Under the pieces are notes generated by a model. The model saw nothing but the letters and a program-made list of their open reading frames with translations, made no database searches and had not been told where the DNA came from. This document shows, in pieces, positions 24,457 through 34,055 of a DNA stretch of 64,000 bases (position 1 is its first letter; each line of letters opens with the position of its first letter). A program made the position numbers and the translations under genes. The DNA comes from Macrolepiota albuminosa (taxonomy: Eukaryota > Basidiomycota > Agaricomycetes > Agaricales > Agaricaceae), in NCBI GenBank assembly GCA_027475525.1, contig JAMWFC010000058.1, positions 62,001 to 126,000 on the forward strand, given 5' to 3'.

Positions 24457-24632
24457 TGTAACCTGGGGTTACTAGTTAGAACTATCTGTGTATTTCACAC
24501 AGTGCTAAATCAGACCGCAATATCGGATTTGACTAGTACTTAGTGCGAAAACAAGATGTTGGCTTACGTAATACTCTACTAATTGATTATAGCGTCGTTG
24601 ACGCTGATGGTAATACGGATGACCCCGTTACA
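24457..24632 (-). repeat. 3' LTR of element B
   Basis: Plus-strand ends tgtaacctgggg and gaccccgttaca. The minus-strand polypurine tract ATTGGGGGGTA lies next to it at about 24633-24643. Confidence 0.92.
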
Positions 24633-25020
24633 TACCCCCCAATGAGACCGAATACTCGGTCTTGAGAAAGGGAGGTAGAGCGAGATGAAAGATGCACGGT
24701 AGTGCAACAACGATGAACGATGCACGGTAGTGCAACAACGGATGAATGCACGCGTGTTGCGTGGCTGGAAGGCGTTAGTACTCATGCGCACTGAGGATGT
24801 GTCGGCCGGACACAAGAGACAGCAGTCCTTATCAGACACAGGCGCAGGGGACGCCAGCAGTAGAAGCAAATGGTGTATATAATAAAAGTATAAAAAAAAA
24901 CAAAAAGAGTGACCCCTCCTCTGGGTCCGCTGTATCTACACGCGACTCTAAAGTGCGTATCAGCTGAAATGGCTCGAGTTAAATACTCAGAGGTACATAC
25001 AAAATTTTGTATACAAGGGT

Positions 25021-26148
25021 CTAGGACCCGGATGACGATGCTCCCGCGACAGCGCCCGTCTCAGTCACCATTGCCTCCTCCTCCAGTGCGACGTTAATCG
25101 TGGGAGGGGGAGGCGCCGATTCCGTCCTCGGTGGGGTTATAGGCCCCTCGGCTGCAGGCGTGTCTACCACCATAGGCTCTGTTAGTGCGACATTAATCGC
25201 TGAAGCGGTGGTGGTAAGCGTACCCTGCTCTGCCGTGCGTGGCAGGAGATTGACCCGGCCTGGGTCCATGTCCGCTGCGGGCAGGTCATGCGCTGCCGAG
25301 CGTTTTAGGAGGTTGACCCGATTCGGGTCCATGCCAATCAAGTAATAGAGGCCGTTGGCCTCAGGATTTTCCGGGAGCTTGCTCTCCTCGTGGTGCTTGA
25401 ACATCAGACGATAGTGATCGTCTTCAGTCATCTCCCGCCATCCATCCCATTGCGGGATTGCGGCGGGGGTGCCATACTTGGAGAGGCGCTCCATGCGCTC
25501 GTCGTCGACCTGCTTAAAGATGTCCATAGACATCGTGGGGGAATGGAACTGCTGTTCCAGGAAGACTACGCCGTACGTGTACGCGTGGTCCACCCATTCC
25601 AGCGGAATCCGGTTGTGTAAAAGGACGCGTAACACGTCGTTGTCGGAGAAGTTCCGTGCATGGTCGTTGGGCACGTGAACTTGGTGAATTTCGAGCTGCG
25701 GCCCACGTTGGGGCTCAAATGGCTGCTCGGGGAACATGGCGTCATACGAGGCAATCGCCTCTCGGTAAAGCCCTGGTCGGGCCACGACGAGGGTCATGCG
25801 CCGTACGATCACCGGCTTGGCTGCGCTGTTAGCGCACAATGCTCGACATAAGGCGAACCCAAAGAGGGTCCGCCAGTGCATGCGGTAGGCATGATCCACG
25901 GCGATACCTTGATAGGTATTCTCCAGCCCAGGTCGGCCAAAGACCAGCGCGTACTGCGCCAGTTGGTCAAGGTCGAACGGTGTGGCTGGATCCTGAGCGC
26001 GCATTACGCGCAACGCCGTGGTGCCATCATCTTTCGTGCGCAAAAAGCGCCCCGGAATGTGTTGTCGCTCGACAAGAGCGAGGTCGTCAGGGCCCTGCAT
26101 CAGGTTGACGAGTTCTTGAAACCGAGGCTCCTTCATCAGGAGCTGCAT
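25021..26148 (-). CDS. Element B accessory protein, second part
   Basis: Family not recognised. It is in the same frame as the 605-codon ORF upstream and is separated from it by a single TGA (26152-26154), so it is probably the C-terminal part of one protein of about 980 residues. Conserved with element C: GFALCRAL, FARPGLY-type VARPGLYREA, VLRVLLHNRIP, WVDHAYTYGV and YGTPAAIPQWDGWRE. The C-terminal 100 residues are low-complexity with repeated PNRVNLL / PGRVNLL. It lies between integrase and 3' LTR on the sense strand. No zinc finger, membrane segment or catalytic motif is evident. Confidence 0.75.
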   Translation of the reverse strand: MQLLMKEPRFQELVNLMQGPDDLALVERQHIPGRFLRTKDDGTTALRVMRAQDPATPFDLDQLAQYALVFGRPGLENTYQGIAVDHAYRMHWRTLFGFALCRALCANSAAKPVIVRRMTLVVARPGLYREAIASYDAMFPEQPFEPQRGPQLEIHQVHVPNDHARNFSDNDVLRVLLHNRIPLEWVDHAYTYGVVFLEQQFHSPTMSMDIFKQVDDERMERLSKYGTPAAIPQWDGWREMTEDDHYRLMFKHHEESKLPENPEANGLYYLIGMDPNRVNLLKRSAAHDLPAADMDPGRVNLLPRTAEQGTLTTTASAINVALTEPMVVDTPAAEGPITPPRTESAPPPPTINVALEEEAMVTETGAVAGASSSGS

Positions 26149-26151
26149 GGT

Positions 26152-27969
26152 TCAATCATGCAGAGCCTCCACTGTTCGCTGCACGAACATCTGGAGCTCT
26201 GTGATCAACATATAGGCGACGATTCTGTCGCGACACGGGACATGTACATTAGCATAATACTTGTAGAGCCGGTCCAGCTCTAGAGGGGTGCGGGGAAGAC
26301 CGTGTGGGGCGTGCTTGTAGACAATCGTGCCCGGGATGTGGGCAGGCTGGCCAGAGGAATATTCATATGACGCCGCTCTATTGGCGTCAGCTCCCATCAA
26401 CACCGTATTCGTGGCATACGAATAATAGGTGCAATGGCTGAGTGCTCCTCTAAAGCACGAGTTCATTTGCTCGACATCGAGCGGACCCCACACCTTCACC
26501 CCCAAGCCATCGGGGATCCTCCCCGAACATTCGTCCTCGGCCCTCGACTTCTGGGCCTTTAGTTCCTTGGCGTGAATTGCCTTCTTCTTTGCAATGCGCT
26601 TATTGCACGCTACTCGTTGGAATCGGTCTGCGGCCGATTCCCCCTCCTCCCCGTCCTCCTCCTGCTCCGAGCTCGACTCTCCATAGTCGCTCTCGTCGGA
26701 CAGGGATGGTACTGGTTTTTTGCCTTTATCAGACCTAGTCTTCCCCCTCGAGGTTGCCACCAGACCATCATACTGCTCCGGCGTACGGGGGTCTGGGGTC
26801 AAGACGACCACGGGATACTTTGCTGGAGGGGCCGGTACAAACACCGGCAACATGAACAACATCTGGACTTCTCCCGCTCGTGCGGGAATGCCAGCAGGAA
26901 AGAGTATAACCTCCAATTTGGAGGCATCGAGGGGCGGCTTGCGGCCGCGACGCTGACGAGACGGCCCCGACTTGGTCAGGGCGGACGGTTCTGGTTGTGG
27001 CTGAGCCACCGGAGGGGCAGGCGCATTTTGCGCCAGAGTATTCCCTCCAGGCCCAGCGCGAGGAGTAACAGTAACGGGCGCTCTTGGCACCACAGCGACG
27101 GGTTTGGACCCCCTAGGTGGGGCCTGAGATGATGCGGATTCCCGCTGACCCAAGGACAGACCTGCCAAGGGTTCACTGACGGCAGCCAGCGACTCTGACG
27201 AGGCCTGCGGGCCCGACTCGGGTAGCCGCAATGACAAAGCCACGGGCTGAGGAGGCTGCTCCTGGCACGCGAATTGCGCTTCCAACGACATCCTTGCCTG
27301 TGGAGGAGCGACCGGTCGACTAGGCTGATATCTCGCCCTCTTGACCTCAGCGGTCGATTCCTCACTCGTGGCGATTTTGCGCTTAGACGCGCGGTCGATC
27401 TGCTCCAGCGCTGCGACGCGCTGCCTCTTCATCAGCTCGATCTGGTCGAGCAGTCCCTCCATTACCATTACGGCCAAGCTGTCCTGCAGAAAGGACGCAG
27501 TTGCAGGGACTGGCTGTCCCGCTGCTTCCAGTCTGCCCAACAACACATCTGACCCAGCTACACTCTGCGCTTGTGGCGCAGGCTCCTCATACGATTCTGC
27601 TGCGGGCCGATGAGCCCATGGAACTGACGGCGGCCCCGTCACCACACCCGCATACGTCGGATACGACGCAGACGAGCGTGAGGACGGTTCCTGATAGTAC
27701 CGTTCTCGACGCAAGCTATCCTCCGGGCGCCCATAGCGCCCATCATCATCGATCTCCATCTCTTGCGAGTGGAGGGGTGTTTGGTAGGGGAGCGGCTCCT
27801 CGCGGCCCGGATAGGCCACGCCCGCTGACTGCAACTGACTCGCCGCCGGATATGGCGGCTGCCTCTGAAACTGGAAAAACTGGGATGACGTCTGTATATT
27901 CGGGGGTCTCCCCCCTCCACTAGAGCCTTGCCGGCTCTGATCACCCCTTTGCGGCCCCCAATAGGCCAT
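26152..27969 (-). CDS. Element B accessory protein, first part
   Basis: Unrecognised 605-codon ORF starting MAYWGPQRGDQSRQG. The first 330 residues are Gln/Pro/Ser-rich and disordered, with a short hydrophobic helix (FLQDSLAVMVMEGLLDQIE) followed by basic KRQRVAALEQIDRASKRK, a possible nuclear signal. It has an acidic stretch (DESDYGESSSEQEEDGEEG) and a C-terminal globular part beginning IPDGLGVKVWGPLDVEQMNS, conserved in element C (IPDALGVVIYCDHTIERQNS). Starts about 200 bp after the integrase stop on the same strand, so it is probably expressed separately or from a spliced transcript. Function unknown. Confidence 0.75.
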   Translation of the reverse strand: MAYWGPQRGDQSRQGSSGGGRPPNIQTSSQFFQFQRQPPYPAASQLQSAGVAYPGREEPLPYQTPLHSQEMEIDDDGRYGRPEDSLRRERYYQEPSSRSSASYPTYAGVVTGPPSVPWAHRPAAESYEEPAPQAQSVAGSDVLLGRLEAAGQPVPATASFLQDSLAVMVMEGLLDQIELMKRQRVAALEQIDRASKRKIATSEESTAEVKRARYQPSRPVAPPQARMSLEAQFACQEQPPQPVALSLRLPESGPQASSESLAAVSEPLAGLSLGQRESASSQAPPRGSKPVAVVPRAPVTVTPRAGPGGNTLAQNAPAPPVAQPQPEPSALTKSGPSRQRRGRKPPLDASKLEVILFPAGIPARAGEVQMLFMLPVFVPAPPAKYPVVVLTPDPRTPEQYDGLVATSRGKTRSDKGKKPVPSLSDESDYGESSSEQEEDGEEGESAADRFQRVACNKRIAKKKAIHAKELKAQKSRAEDECSGRIPDGLGVKVWGPLDVEQMNSCFRGALSHCTYYSYATNTVLMGADANRAASYEYSSGQPAHIPGTIVYKHAPHGLPRTPLELDRLYKYYANVHVPCRDRIVAYMLITELQMFVQRTVEALHD

Positions 27970-28173
27970 TCTAAAGCAACACGTAGACTACGTGTATTGG
28001 GACTGAGGAAAGAAAGAAAAAAACAATCTCCCAACTCTGCCAGTAGTGTAAACAACCACAAACACACGCCACCCGGCGCCTAACAGTTACAATCACAGCC
28101 ACAATTAGTGGCCACCCGGTTAGTTACCGGCAATCAAAGTGGACTTCGTCCACATTCCACCACCACACGCGCA

Positions 28174-29784
28174 TTACGCGCGTTTTGCTAGCTGCTGAGG
28201 GCGTTTCACGCCCTGCAGCTCTAGATACCTATCCATCGCTGCAAGGTCTTTGCAGTTTACTAGCGGTTCCCAGGTAGTATCACCTAAGCTCCACCTTACC
28301 TCGAATTCGAGGCTTCCCCTTGTCCAACGATGACCTATCAGGTCATCTACGAACCACTCCTGGTCATTACCAGTTCCAAAATCATACGGCTCCGGAGTTG
28401 CTCGATTAGGAAAGAGCGCATCACTACTGGCCATATACGGTTGCAATAGCGACACATGAAATTTGGGGACTATCCTGCGCGCTTGCAGCGCATGGGGTAG
28501 TTCCAGCACGTAGTTAGATGTGCTCGGCTCCGCTTCAAGGACCTTATACGGTCCAATCCACTTTGGACACAACTTACTTGCTCTGCCTTTCGGCAGGTTC
28601 AGGTTCTTCGTAGAAAGGTACACTAGGTTCCCTTTCTCGATTTCTGGTTCCTCACGTCTGCGATTATTCGCGTGTTTGGTTTGCCAGACGCGCGATTCTA
28701 TAATCGCATCATGGGCATCTGCCAGATTCCTTAGCGCGTTGCGCGCAAACTGCTTGACTCCCACATGAATAACTTCGTCCGTACGAAGTTCACAAATCAT
28801 GGATGGCATGTAGCCATTGTTGAGTTCAAAGGGTGAGTACCCTGTGGTTTCCGATATACTCGCGTTTATCGCGAATTCCACGAGTGGACATCTATCCACC
28901 CAGTCCTTCTGATCAGGACGTACGAACGCTCGCAAGATTTGCGCGATATTTCTATTCGCACGTTCCGTTTGACCATCCGTTTGCGGATGAAACGATGTCG
29001 ACATGAGCAACTTTGCTCCTAGCAGCTTGTGCAACTCCTTCCACCATTTGGAAGTAAACTTAGCATCTCGATCGCTCACGATCGAGCTGGGCAGTCCATG
29101 GAGACGTACTATCTCCTTGAGATAGATCCACGACAAGTCTGACGCGGTCATGGTGGTTCTCACCGGAATGAGATGGACCATACTGGTCATTCTGCAGATC
29201 ACTACCCAGAGGTAGTTAAAACCTTTCGACTCGGGGAACGGACCTATAAAGTCCATCCCAATCGAATCCCAAGGTTTGACCAGGATGGGTAGCGAATGCA
29301 GCTTTCCCGGTGGCTTCAAAGTCGATACTTTCGACTGTTGACATAGCTCGCATGTCGAGCAGAATTGGCTCGTCTCTTTGGCCATTTGCGGCCACCAGTA
29401 CCAGCGTCGCACATAGTCCAGCGTTTTCTGAGTTCCGAAGTGGCCCACTACTCTATGGGCCTGGTCCAGGATAGTCGTAATCAACGACCTCTCCCGGGGA
29501 ATGCAGATGACTTTGGACCCCGTGGGTCTGGTAAGGTAGACAAGCTGCTGCTCCGTCCTGAAGCGCGGATGCGCTTGGATATTGTTCAGAATCTCTACGA
29601 AGAGATTATCATCCTTGTATCCTTGCTGGATACGTGTGCGGAATTGCGCATTGCCTAAGTCGGCCGGTGCAGGTGTATGGTCCTGTGACTCCAGCGCTTG
29701 CTGGAGCGTCATATCAGTACCTCTCATAGGCGCCTCTTGCCTCGTCTCTTCCCTTGGCTGAGGGGCCTCATGGTCCACTAGCAC
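28174..29784 (-). CDS. Element B integrase with chromodomain
   Basis: Inserts element cDNA into the genome. HHCC zinc-binding domain: HRVVGHFGTQKTLDYVRR with CSTCELCQQSK. Catalytic D,D-35-E core: Asp in IGMDFIGPFP, Asp in SIVSDRDAKF, Glu in QTERANRNIAQ. GPY/F-like WIGPYKVLE and FHVSLLQPY, then a chromodomain (EWFVDDLIGHRW, LEFEVRWSLGDTTWEPL). Ends with TAA after QQLAKRA. In the same frame as the RNase H upstream, from which a TGA (29824-29826) separates it. Confidence 0.9.
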   Translation of the reverse strand: MLVDHEAPQPREETRQEAPMRGTDMTLQQALESQDHTPAPADLGNAQFRTRIQQGYKDDNLFVEILNNIQAHPRFRTEQQLVYLTRPTGSKVICIPRERSLITTILDQAHRVVGHFGTQKTLDYVRRWYWWPQMAKETSQFCSTCELCQQSKVSTLKPPGKLHSLPILVKPWDSIGMDFIGPFPESKGFNYLWVVICRMTSMVHLIPVRTTMTASDLSWIYLKEIVRLHGLPSSIVSDRDAKFTSKWWKELHKLLGAKLLMSTSFHPQTDGQTERANRNIAQILRAFVRPDQKDWVDRCPLVEFAINASISETTGYSPFELNNGYMPSMICELRTDEVIHVGVKQFARNALRNLADAHDAIIESRVWQTKHANNRRREEPEIEKGNLVYLSTKNLNLPKGRASKLCPKWIGPYKVLEAEPSTSNYVLELPHALQARRIVPKFHVSLLQPYMASSDALFPNRATPEPYDFGTGNDQEWFVDDLIGHRWTRGSLEFEVRWSLGDTTWEPLVNCKDLAAMDRYLELQGVKRPQQLAKRA

Positions 29785-29823
29785 CTGAGCTTCGATATCG
29801 CGAGTCTCTCGCTGCTCCTGCAG

Positions 29824-32153
29824 TCACTTACTGCGACGTGTTTCCTGCGCTCGCATGGCGTGTAACTCGACCCTATGTTCCCTGATTTCATGGAATCGAT
29901 GCAGAGGCAAATCCTCGCCCTCTGGGTCAATACGTTTGTCCGCCTGGACATAGTCATGCGCGTCATGGACGTCATCTCGAGTATCACTCTTGAAATATTG
30001 AGATAGGCAATCCGCCACTTTGTTCAATTCACCTTTTACATAGGTGATGTCGAACTGGTACCGCGACATGTAGTCGATCCAGCGACGTTGTCGCGGAGAC
30101 AGGTGCACCTGAGTCTTGAAGAACTCTAGTGCTTTGTGATCCATGATAATATGGATCTTATATCCCATCAGTTTATCCTCCCACTTTAGGAGGGCTTCCA
30201 GTATTGCGAGTGTTTCTAACTCGTGCACAGCATAATTCTGCTGAGCAGCAGTGAATTTACGGGACATAAATCCCGCTGGTCGGCAAGTCTGCCATGTTTT
30301 ACCCTGGCCAAACATGGCCCCAACCCCAGTCTTCGACACATCGCAAATGAGCCAGATGGGCTCGTCGATGCGTGGGTCAATTGGCCAAACATGGCCCCAA
30401 CCCCAGTCTTCGACACATCGCAAATGAGCCAGATGGGCTCGTCGATGCGTGGGTCAATTGGCCAGATGACCGGCGTTTTTGCGCATATGCGCTTAATCAT
30501 CTCAAAACACCGCTGATGCAGCGGTCTCCAATGAAACGGTGACCCATTCTGGGTCATGGCCATAAGTGGCCCAGTGTATGCAGTGATGTCTGGCAAGAAA
30601 TTGCCAATATAGTTCACCAGTCCGACAAATCGTTGGATATCATTATATGTGCGTGGAGTACGCCACTCTCGGATTCGGTCGAGCTTATCCGTATCAGGAT
30701 GAATGCCCTTCTCGTCAATGACGTGACCGAGACAATCTATACTCGTTGCGTACAACTCGCACTTCTTCCATTTGAGATAGAGGCTGGCCTTCCGTAGTCG
30801 TTCAAATACGACTCGTAGGTGCTGCTCATGCTCCTCAATGGAGTCAGAAAATATGAATATATCGTCTAAATAGACGTGCATAAACTTCCCGATTACATCT
30901 CGGAAGATTGAGGTCATTAACCTCTGAAATGTCGCCGGTGCATTACAATCACCAATCTGCATGATGTTACTCACGAACGTCCCCATCAGGGACGAGAACA
31001 GTGTCTTCGGTATATCCTCTTCGCGGATGCGAACCTGTTCGTACGCGTCTGTGAGGTCGATTTTCGACCGATACTTCGCTGTCGCAACATCTTCTCGTAT
31101 CACTTCCTGATCTGGAAGAGGTGTTACATCCTTGACGGTATTATCATTGCGCTGTCGCGCATCCAATGCCGTCCGCAACGTTCCATCCTTCTTGGGGATA
31201 CAAAGCAATGGTGCAGCTTGCACCGCTGGTCGTGGTTCCCACCACTTCGCGTTTATGTATCTATTCGTCTTTTCACGAAGTTGATCCTGAAGTGCTCGCG
31301 GGCAGCGAGGCAAATGATACTTGTACTGCTTGTTATCGTCAATGAGGTTGATCTCATGATTAACCTCCCGCCACGGAGGAAGCTCCTCCTTTGTTCCATT
31401 GACGATATCAGCGAACTCCCGTTGCCATTGCTGGCGCAATCGAGGAATATCCTCCTCTGTAAGGCTCAAAGCCTTGCCTTTTCCTTTGGCTACGCATGCT
31501 ATACGCGGTTGAACCTTTGGTTCAAATCGCTCCCGTAAGGCACGTACGTGCTCCTCTGTGAGGTCTCCCGGATTCAACCTTACAACCGGTTGTTTCCTCG
31601 TCGTACTCGCCGACGACTGCACACTCCTCGCCTTCAGTGAGAATCCGTCAAATACGATATCCAATGTTTTGGATATCTCGTCCTCTCGTGCGTAACGGTA
31701 CACTTCTCCCATCTGGGTCGCTTGCCCACTTCCCATAGCCTGCGTCACCATTGACGCTACCAGCTCGTTCCACTCCCGTGGCATTTGTGGGTCATACGCC
31801 CATTGCACTCCTGGCCGAGGCACTGGTCGATCCATTAGCGACCTAGTGCTACCCACAGTTCCCATCGTACTGTATCCCTTGTCCTTGACGAGATCCTCCA
31901 CCTTTACTCGAGAGCTAGTCGGCTGGCATTCCAGCGACTCCACCACGCGTTTACTACGCTCATTCTTGCACTGCACAGCCTGTTTAGGCTTTCCATTGGT
32001 ACACCCAGTCACATCCGGGTGCTTCCCCTTCTTCAGAGTTCCTTGAAACTCTTCCTCAGTCATCAGTATAGCCGGCGAATCAGCCGGCAGGCTTTTCGGT
32101 GGGGCCTGTTCGTCCTCCACCTCCTGAACAGTTGCTCTCCTGCGACCATCTAG
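29824..32153 (-). pseudogene. Element B reverse transcriptase and RNase H, frame-broken
   Basis: Copies the element RNA into cDNA. RT: CIPKKDGTLRTALDARQ, YRSKIDLTDAYEQVRI, QIGDCNAPATFQRLM and the catalytic MHVYLDDIFIFSD near 30880; thumb/connection FVGLVNYIGNFLPDI. RNase H: LICDVSKTGVGAMFGQ, QNYAVHELETLAILEAL, IIMDHKALEFF, YVKGELNKVADCLSQYF. A 77-bp tandem duplication (30310/30387) shifts the frame between RT and RNase H, and the segment ends at a TGA. Without the duplication, protease, RT and RNase H would form one frame. Confidence 0.9.
30310..30463. repeat. 77-bp tandem duplication in B pol
   Basis: Exact repeat of the 77 bases starting aaacatggccccaaccc at 30310, repeated at 30387; duplicates the first strand of the RNase H domain and breaks the frame. 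Confidence 0.9.
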
Positions 32154-34055
32154 TCAGTTGCGCTCATCACGCCGCTTCTCAGTTGCGCGATAGCGCCTCA
32201 AACGACCATCTGTATCGTTCAACACCACTTTCTCCGCCTTCAGCGGCGTACCATTCACAACGACCATGTCGTTCACGAAATCCAGCGACACCTTGTTCTT
32301 ATGCATGAACGGCGTACCGATAATCATGTCATAGCGATCAAAATTCGCTATATCCACGTATTCCTTCGTCGACGTTCCTGACGTCTTTATTCTCACCTCC
32401 GCGCCAAACTGCACCATAGCGCGACTCCCCACAGTCCCCAGCTGGAGCATCAAGGGCTCCTCCAGTTCATGAACGCGAATCGCGTTGACGTGAGCAAACT
32501 GGGGCGTAATGCCCGTAGTGGTACTCCCAGAGTCCCACAACGTCCATGCCGGATGTCCGTTGACATCAACATACGTGACCAGGCACTCCTTCTCTTCGGA
32601 AGTATAGCGTGGCCGCTGCAACTTATTAGTTGCCTTCTGCAGGGTTATGCGTCTCATTCGGACGCGCTGATCTCCACGGCACTCCGTCAGTGCAAACAGG
32701 TGTTCCTCCTCGTCATCACGAGCATAGTAGTCGCTGTCGTACACATCCACTGCGACGTATTCATCGCCATCAATCTGGACGCTCTCAGCGTCATCCACTT
32801 CCGACCCGTCAGCCTCTGCTTGCGGCTCCTCCTCGGTTTCCTCGACGATTTCATCGTCCTCGTCGTCACTGACGACATCGCTCGGTGCCGCAGCCGTATG
32901 GGCCGCTCGGATGTGTGCCTTAGGAGGGGCGGGACACTCCTTAGCAAAGTGCCCGCTCCTGCCACAATTGTAGCATGCTGAGGGGTCCCCGGCAGGCCTT
33001 CTCTGGCCCACTCCTGGAACTCCAGCAGTTTTACCCGCCATACGCGCTGCAGGCGCCACTACTCCTCTTGGTGCTACTTGATTCTGACCCGAAACGGGTC
33101 GACTGTCCTTCGCTGGCAATTGTCCAGCAGGTTTCGATCGAGGCCGTTGGCCTCCAGGAATTGTCTTGCGAACCACGAATCGCGGATTGCGATTGTTCTC
33201 CATCTCCGTCCGCTTGGCTAGGAAGGTTCCCACCTTCACTGCCTGACGGTTCACTGGTCCTCGGCGTGAACTACGCTGCTCATAATGGTTTGCAGTCCGT
33301 GTCGACTGCTCATAACGGATGGCATACGCCAAAAATTCAGTCACAGTATTGACCTCCGGAGACAAGTTATCGTCGCGTATCAACGCTCTCCTCATGTCTG
33401 CGGGTATTCCGTCCAGGAATGTCTCGCGGATAGTGTATTCATCTGGATAGACGGCCATATTCTGTGCATGACCCACCAGGTCATCATAAAAGGTCTGGAC
33501 GCCAGTCTTAGCGTCATACACTGCCTTTCTAAAGGCATCGCGAGCTTCCTGCATCGTAGCAGCGTTAACGAACCGATTATACAGTCCTATCAGGACCTCT
33601 TTAAATGTCCAGTGCGATTTGTCGTGATTAATGTGGAGAACATGGCGACGGAACCAATTCCGAGCCTCTCCTTCCATAAATTTGTGTAGCACAAATATCC
33701 TTTCCTGGTCCATGTCGTCTCCACCATAGCAGCAGGCTGCGAGGTGGTAGCACACGTCCATGGCCCAGTCCTCCAGTTGCGAGAACCTATGTCCTCCAGC
33801 GTACGCACGTATGTGCTTACCATCGGATTTACGGGGGCTTACCCCAGCAGGGAACTTAAATCTGACTCCAAGGGAGTCATCCACCAGACAAGTGAGGCGG
33901 TCATGCATATGATCCATATGGATCCTGACCGCTTCATTCATTCCCGGCGTAGTTTCATGCAAATCATGAGGTGCGGGCATCAAAAATGCCCGAGGACTGC
34001 GAAACAGGTGCTCATTGACCACTCTTTCCGGCCGTGTGGTGGACTGTTGCCTCAC
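32154..34055 (-). CDS. Element B gag (main part) and protease
   Basis: Capsid-like region around DWAMDVCYHLAACCYGG, FMEGEARNWFRRHVL and FKEVLIGLYNRFV (retrotransposon gag domain). Nucleocapsid zinc knuckle CYNCGRSGHFAKEC (CX2CX4HX4C) near 32970. After an acidic linker comes an aspartic protease: AWTLWDSGSTTTGI with the catalytic D-S-G, and YDMIIGTPFM. The frame ends at TGA 32154-32156, followed directly by cta, and stays open afterwards into the RT. Confidence 0.88.
   Translation of the reverse strand: MRQQSTTRPERVVNEHLFRSPRAFLMPAPHDLHETTPGMNEAVRIHMDHMHDRLTCLVDDSLGVRFKFPAGVSPRKSDGKHIRAYAGGHRFSQLEDWAMDVCYHLAACCYGGDDMDQERIFVLHKFMEGEARNWFRRHVLHINHDKSHWTFKEVLIGLYNRFVNAATMQEARDAFRKAVYDAKTGVQTFYDDLVGHAQNMAVYPDEYTIRETFLDGIPADMRRALIRDDNLSPEVNTVTEFLAYAIRYEQSTRTANHYEQRSSRRGPVNRQAVKVGTFLAKRTEMENNRNPRFVVRKTIPGGQRPRSKPAGQLPAKDSRPVSGQNQVAPRGVVAPAARMAGKTAGVPGVGQRRPAGDPSACYNCGRSGHFAKECPAPPKAHIRAAHTAAAPSDVVSDDEDDEIVEETEEEPQAEADGSEVDDAESVQIDGDEYVAVDVYDSDYYARDDEEEHLFALTECRGDQRVRMRRITLQKATNKLQRPRYTSEEKECLVTYVDVNGHPAWTLWDSGSTTTGITPQFAHVNAIRVHELEEPLMLQLGTVGSRAMVQFGAEVRIKTSGTSTKEYVDIANFDRYDMIIGTPFMHKNKVSLDFVNDMVVVNGTPLKAEKVVLNDTDGRLRRYRATEKRRDERN

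Noticed and set aside
25021..27969. Envelope-like protein in element B
   Set aside because: No signal peptide, membrane anchor or cleavage site; composition is disordered plus a soluble domain.
30216..30386. Extra C-terminal tail of B RT as a new domain
   Set aside because: It is a frame-shifted product of the 77-bp duplication.
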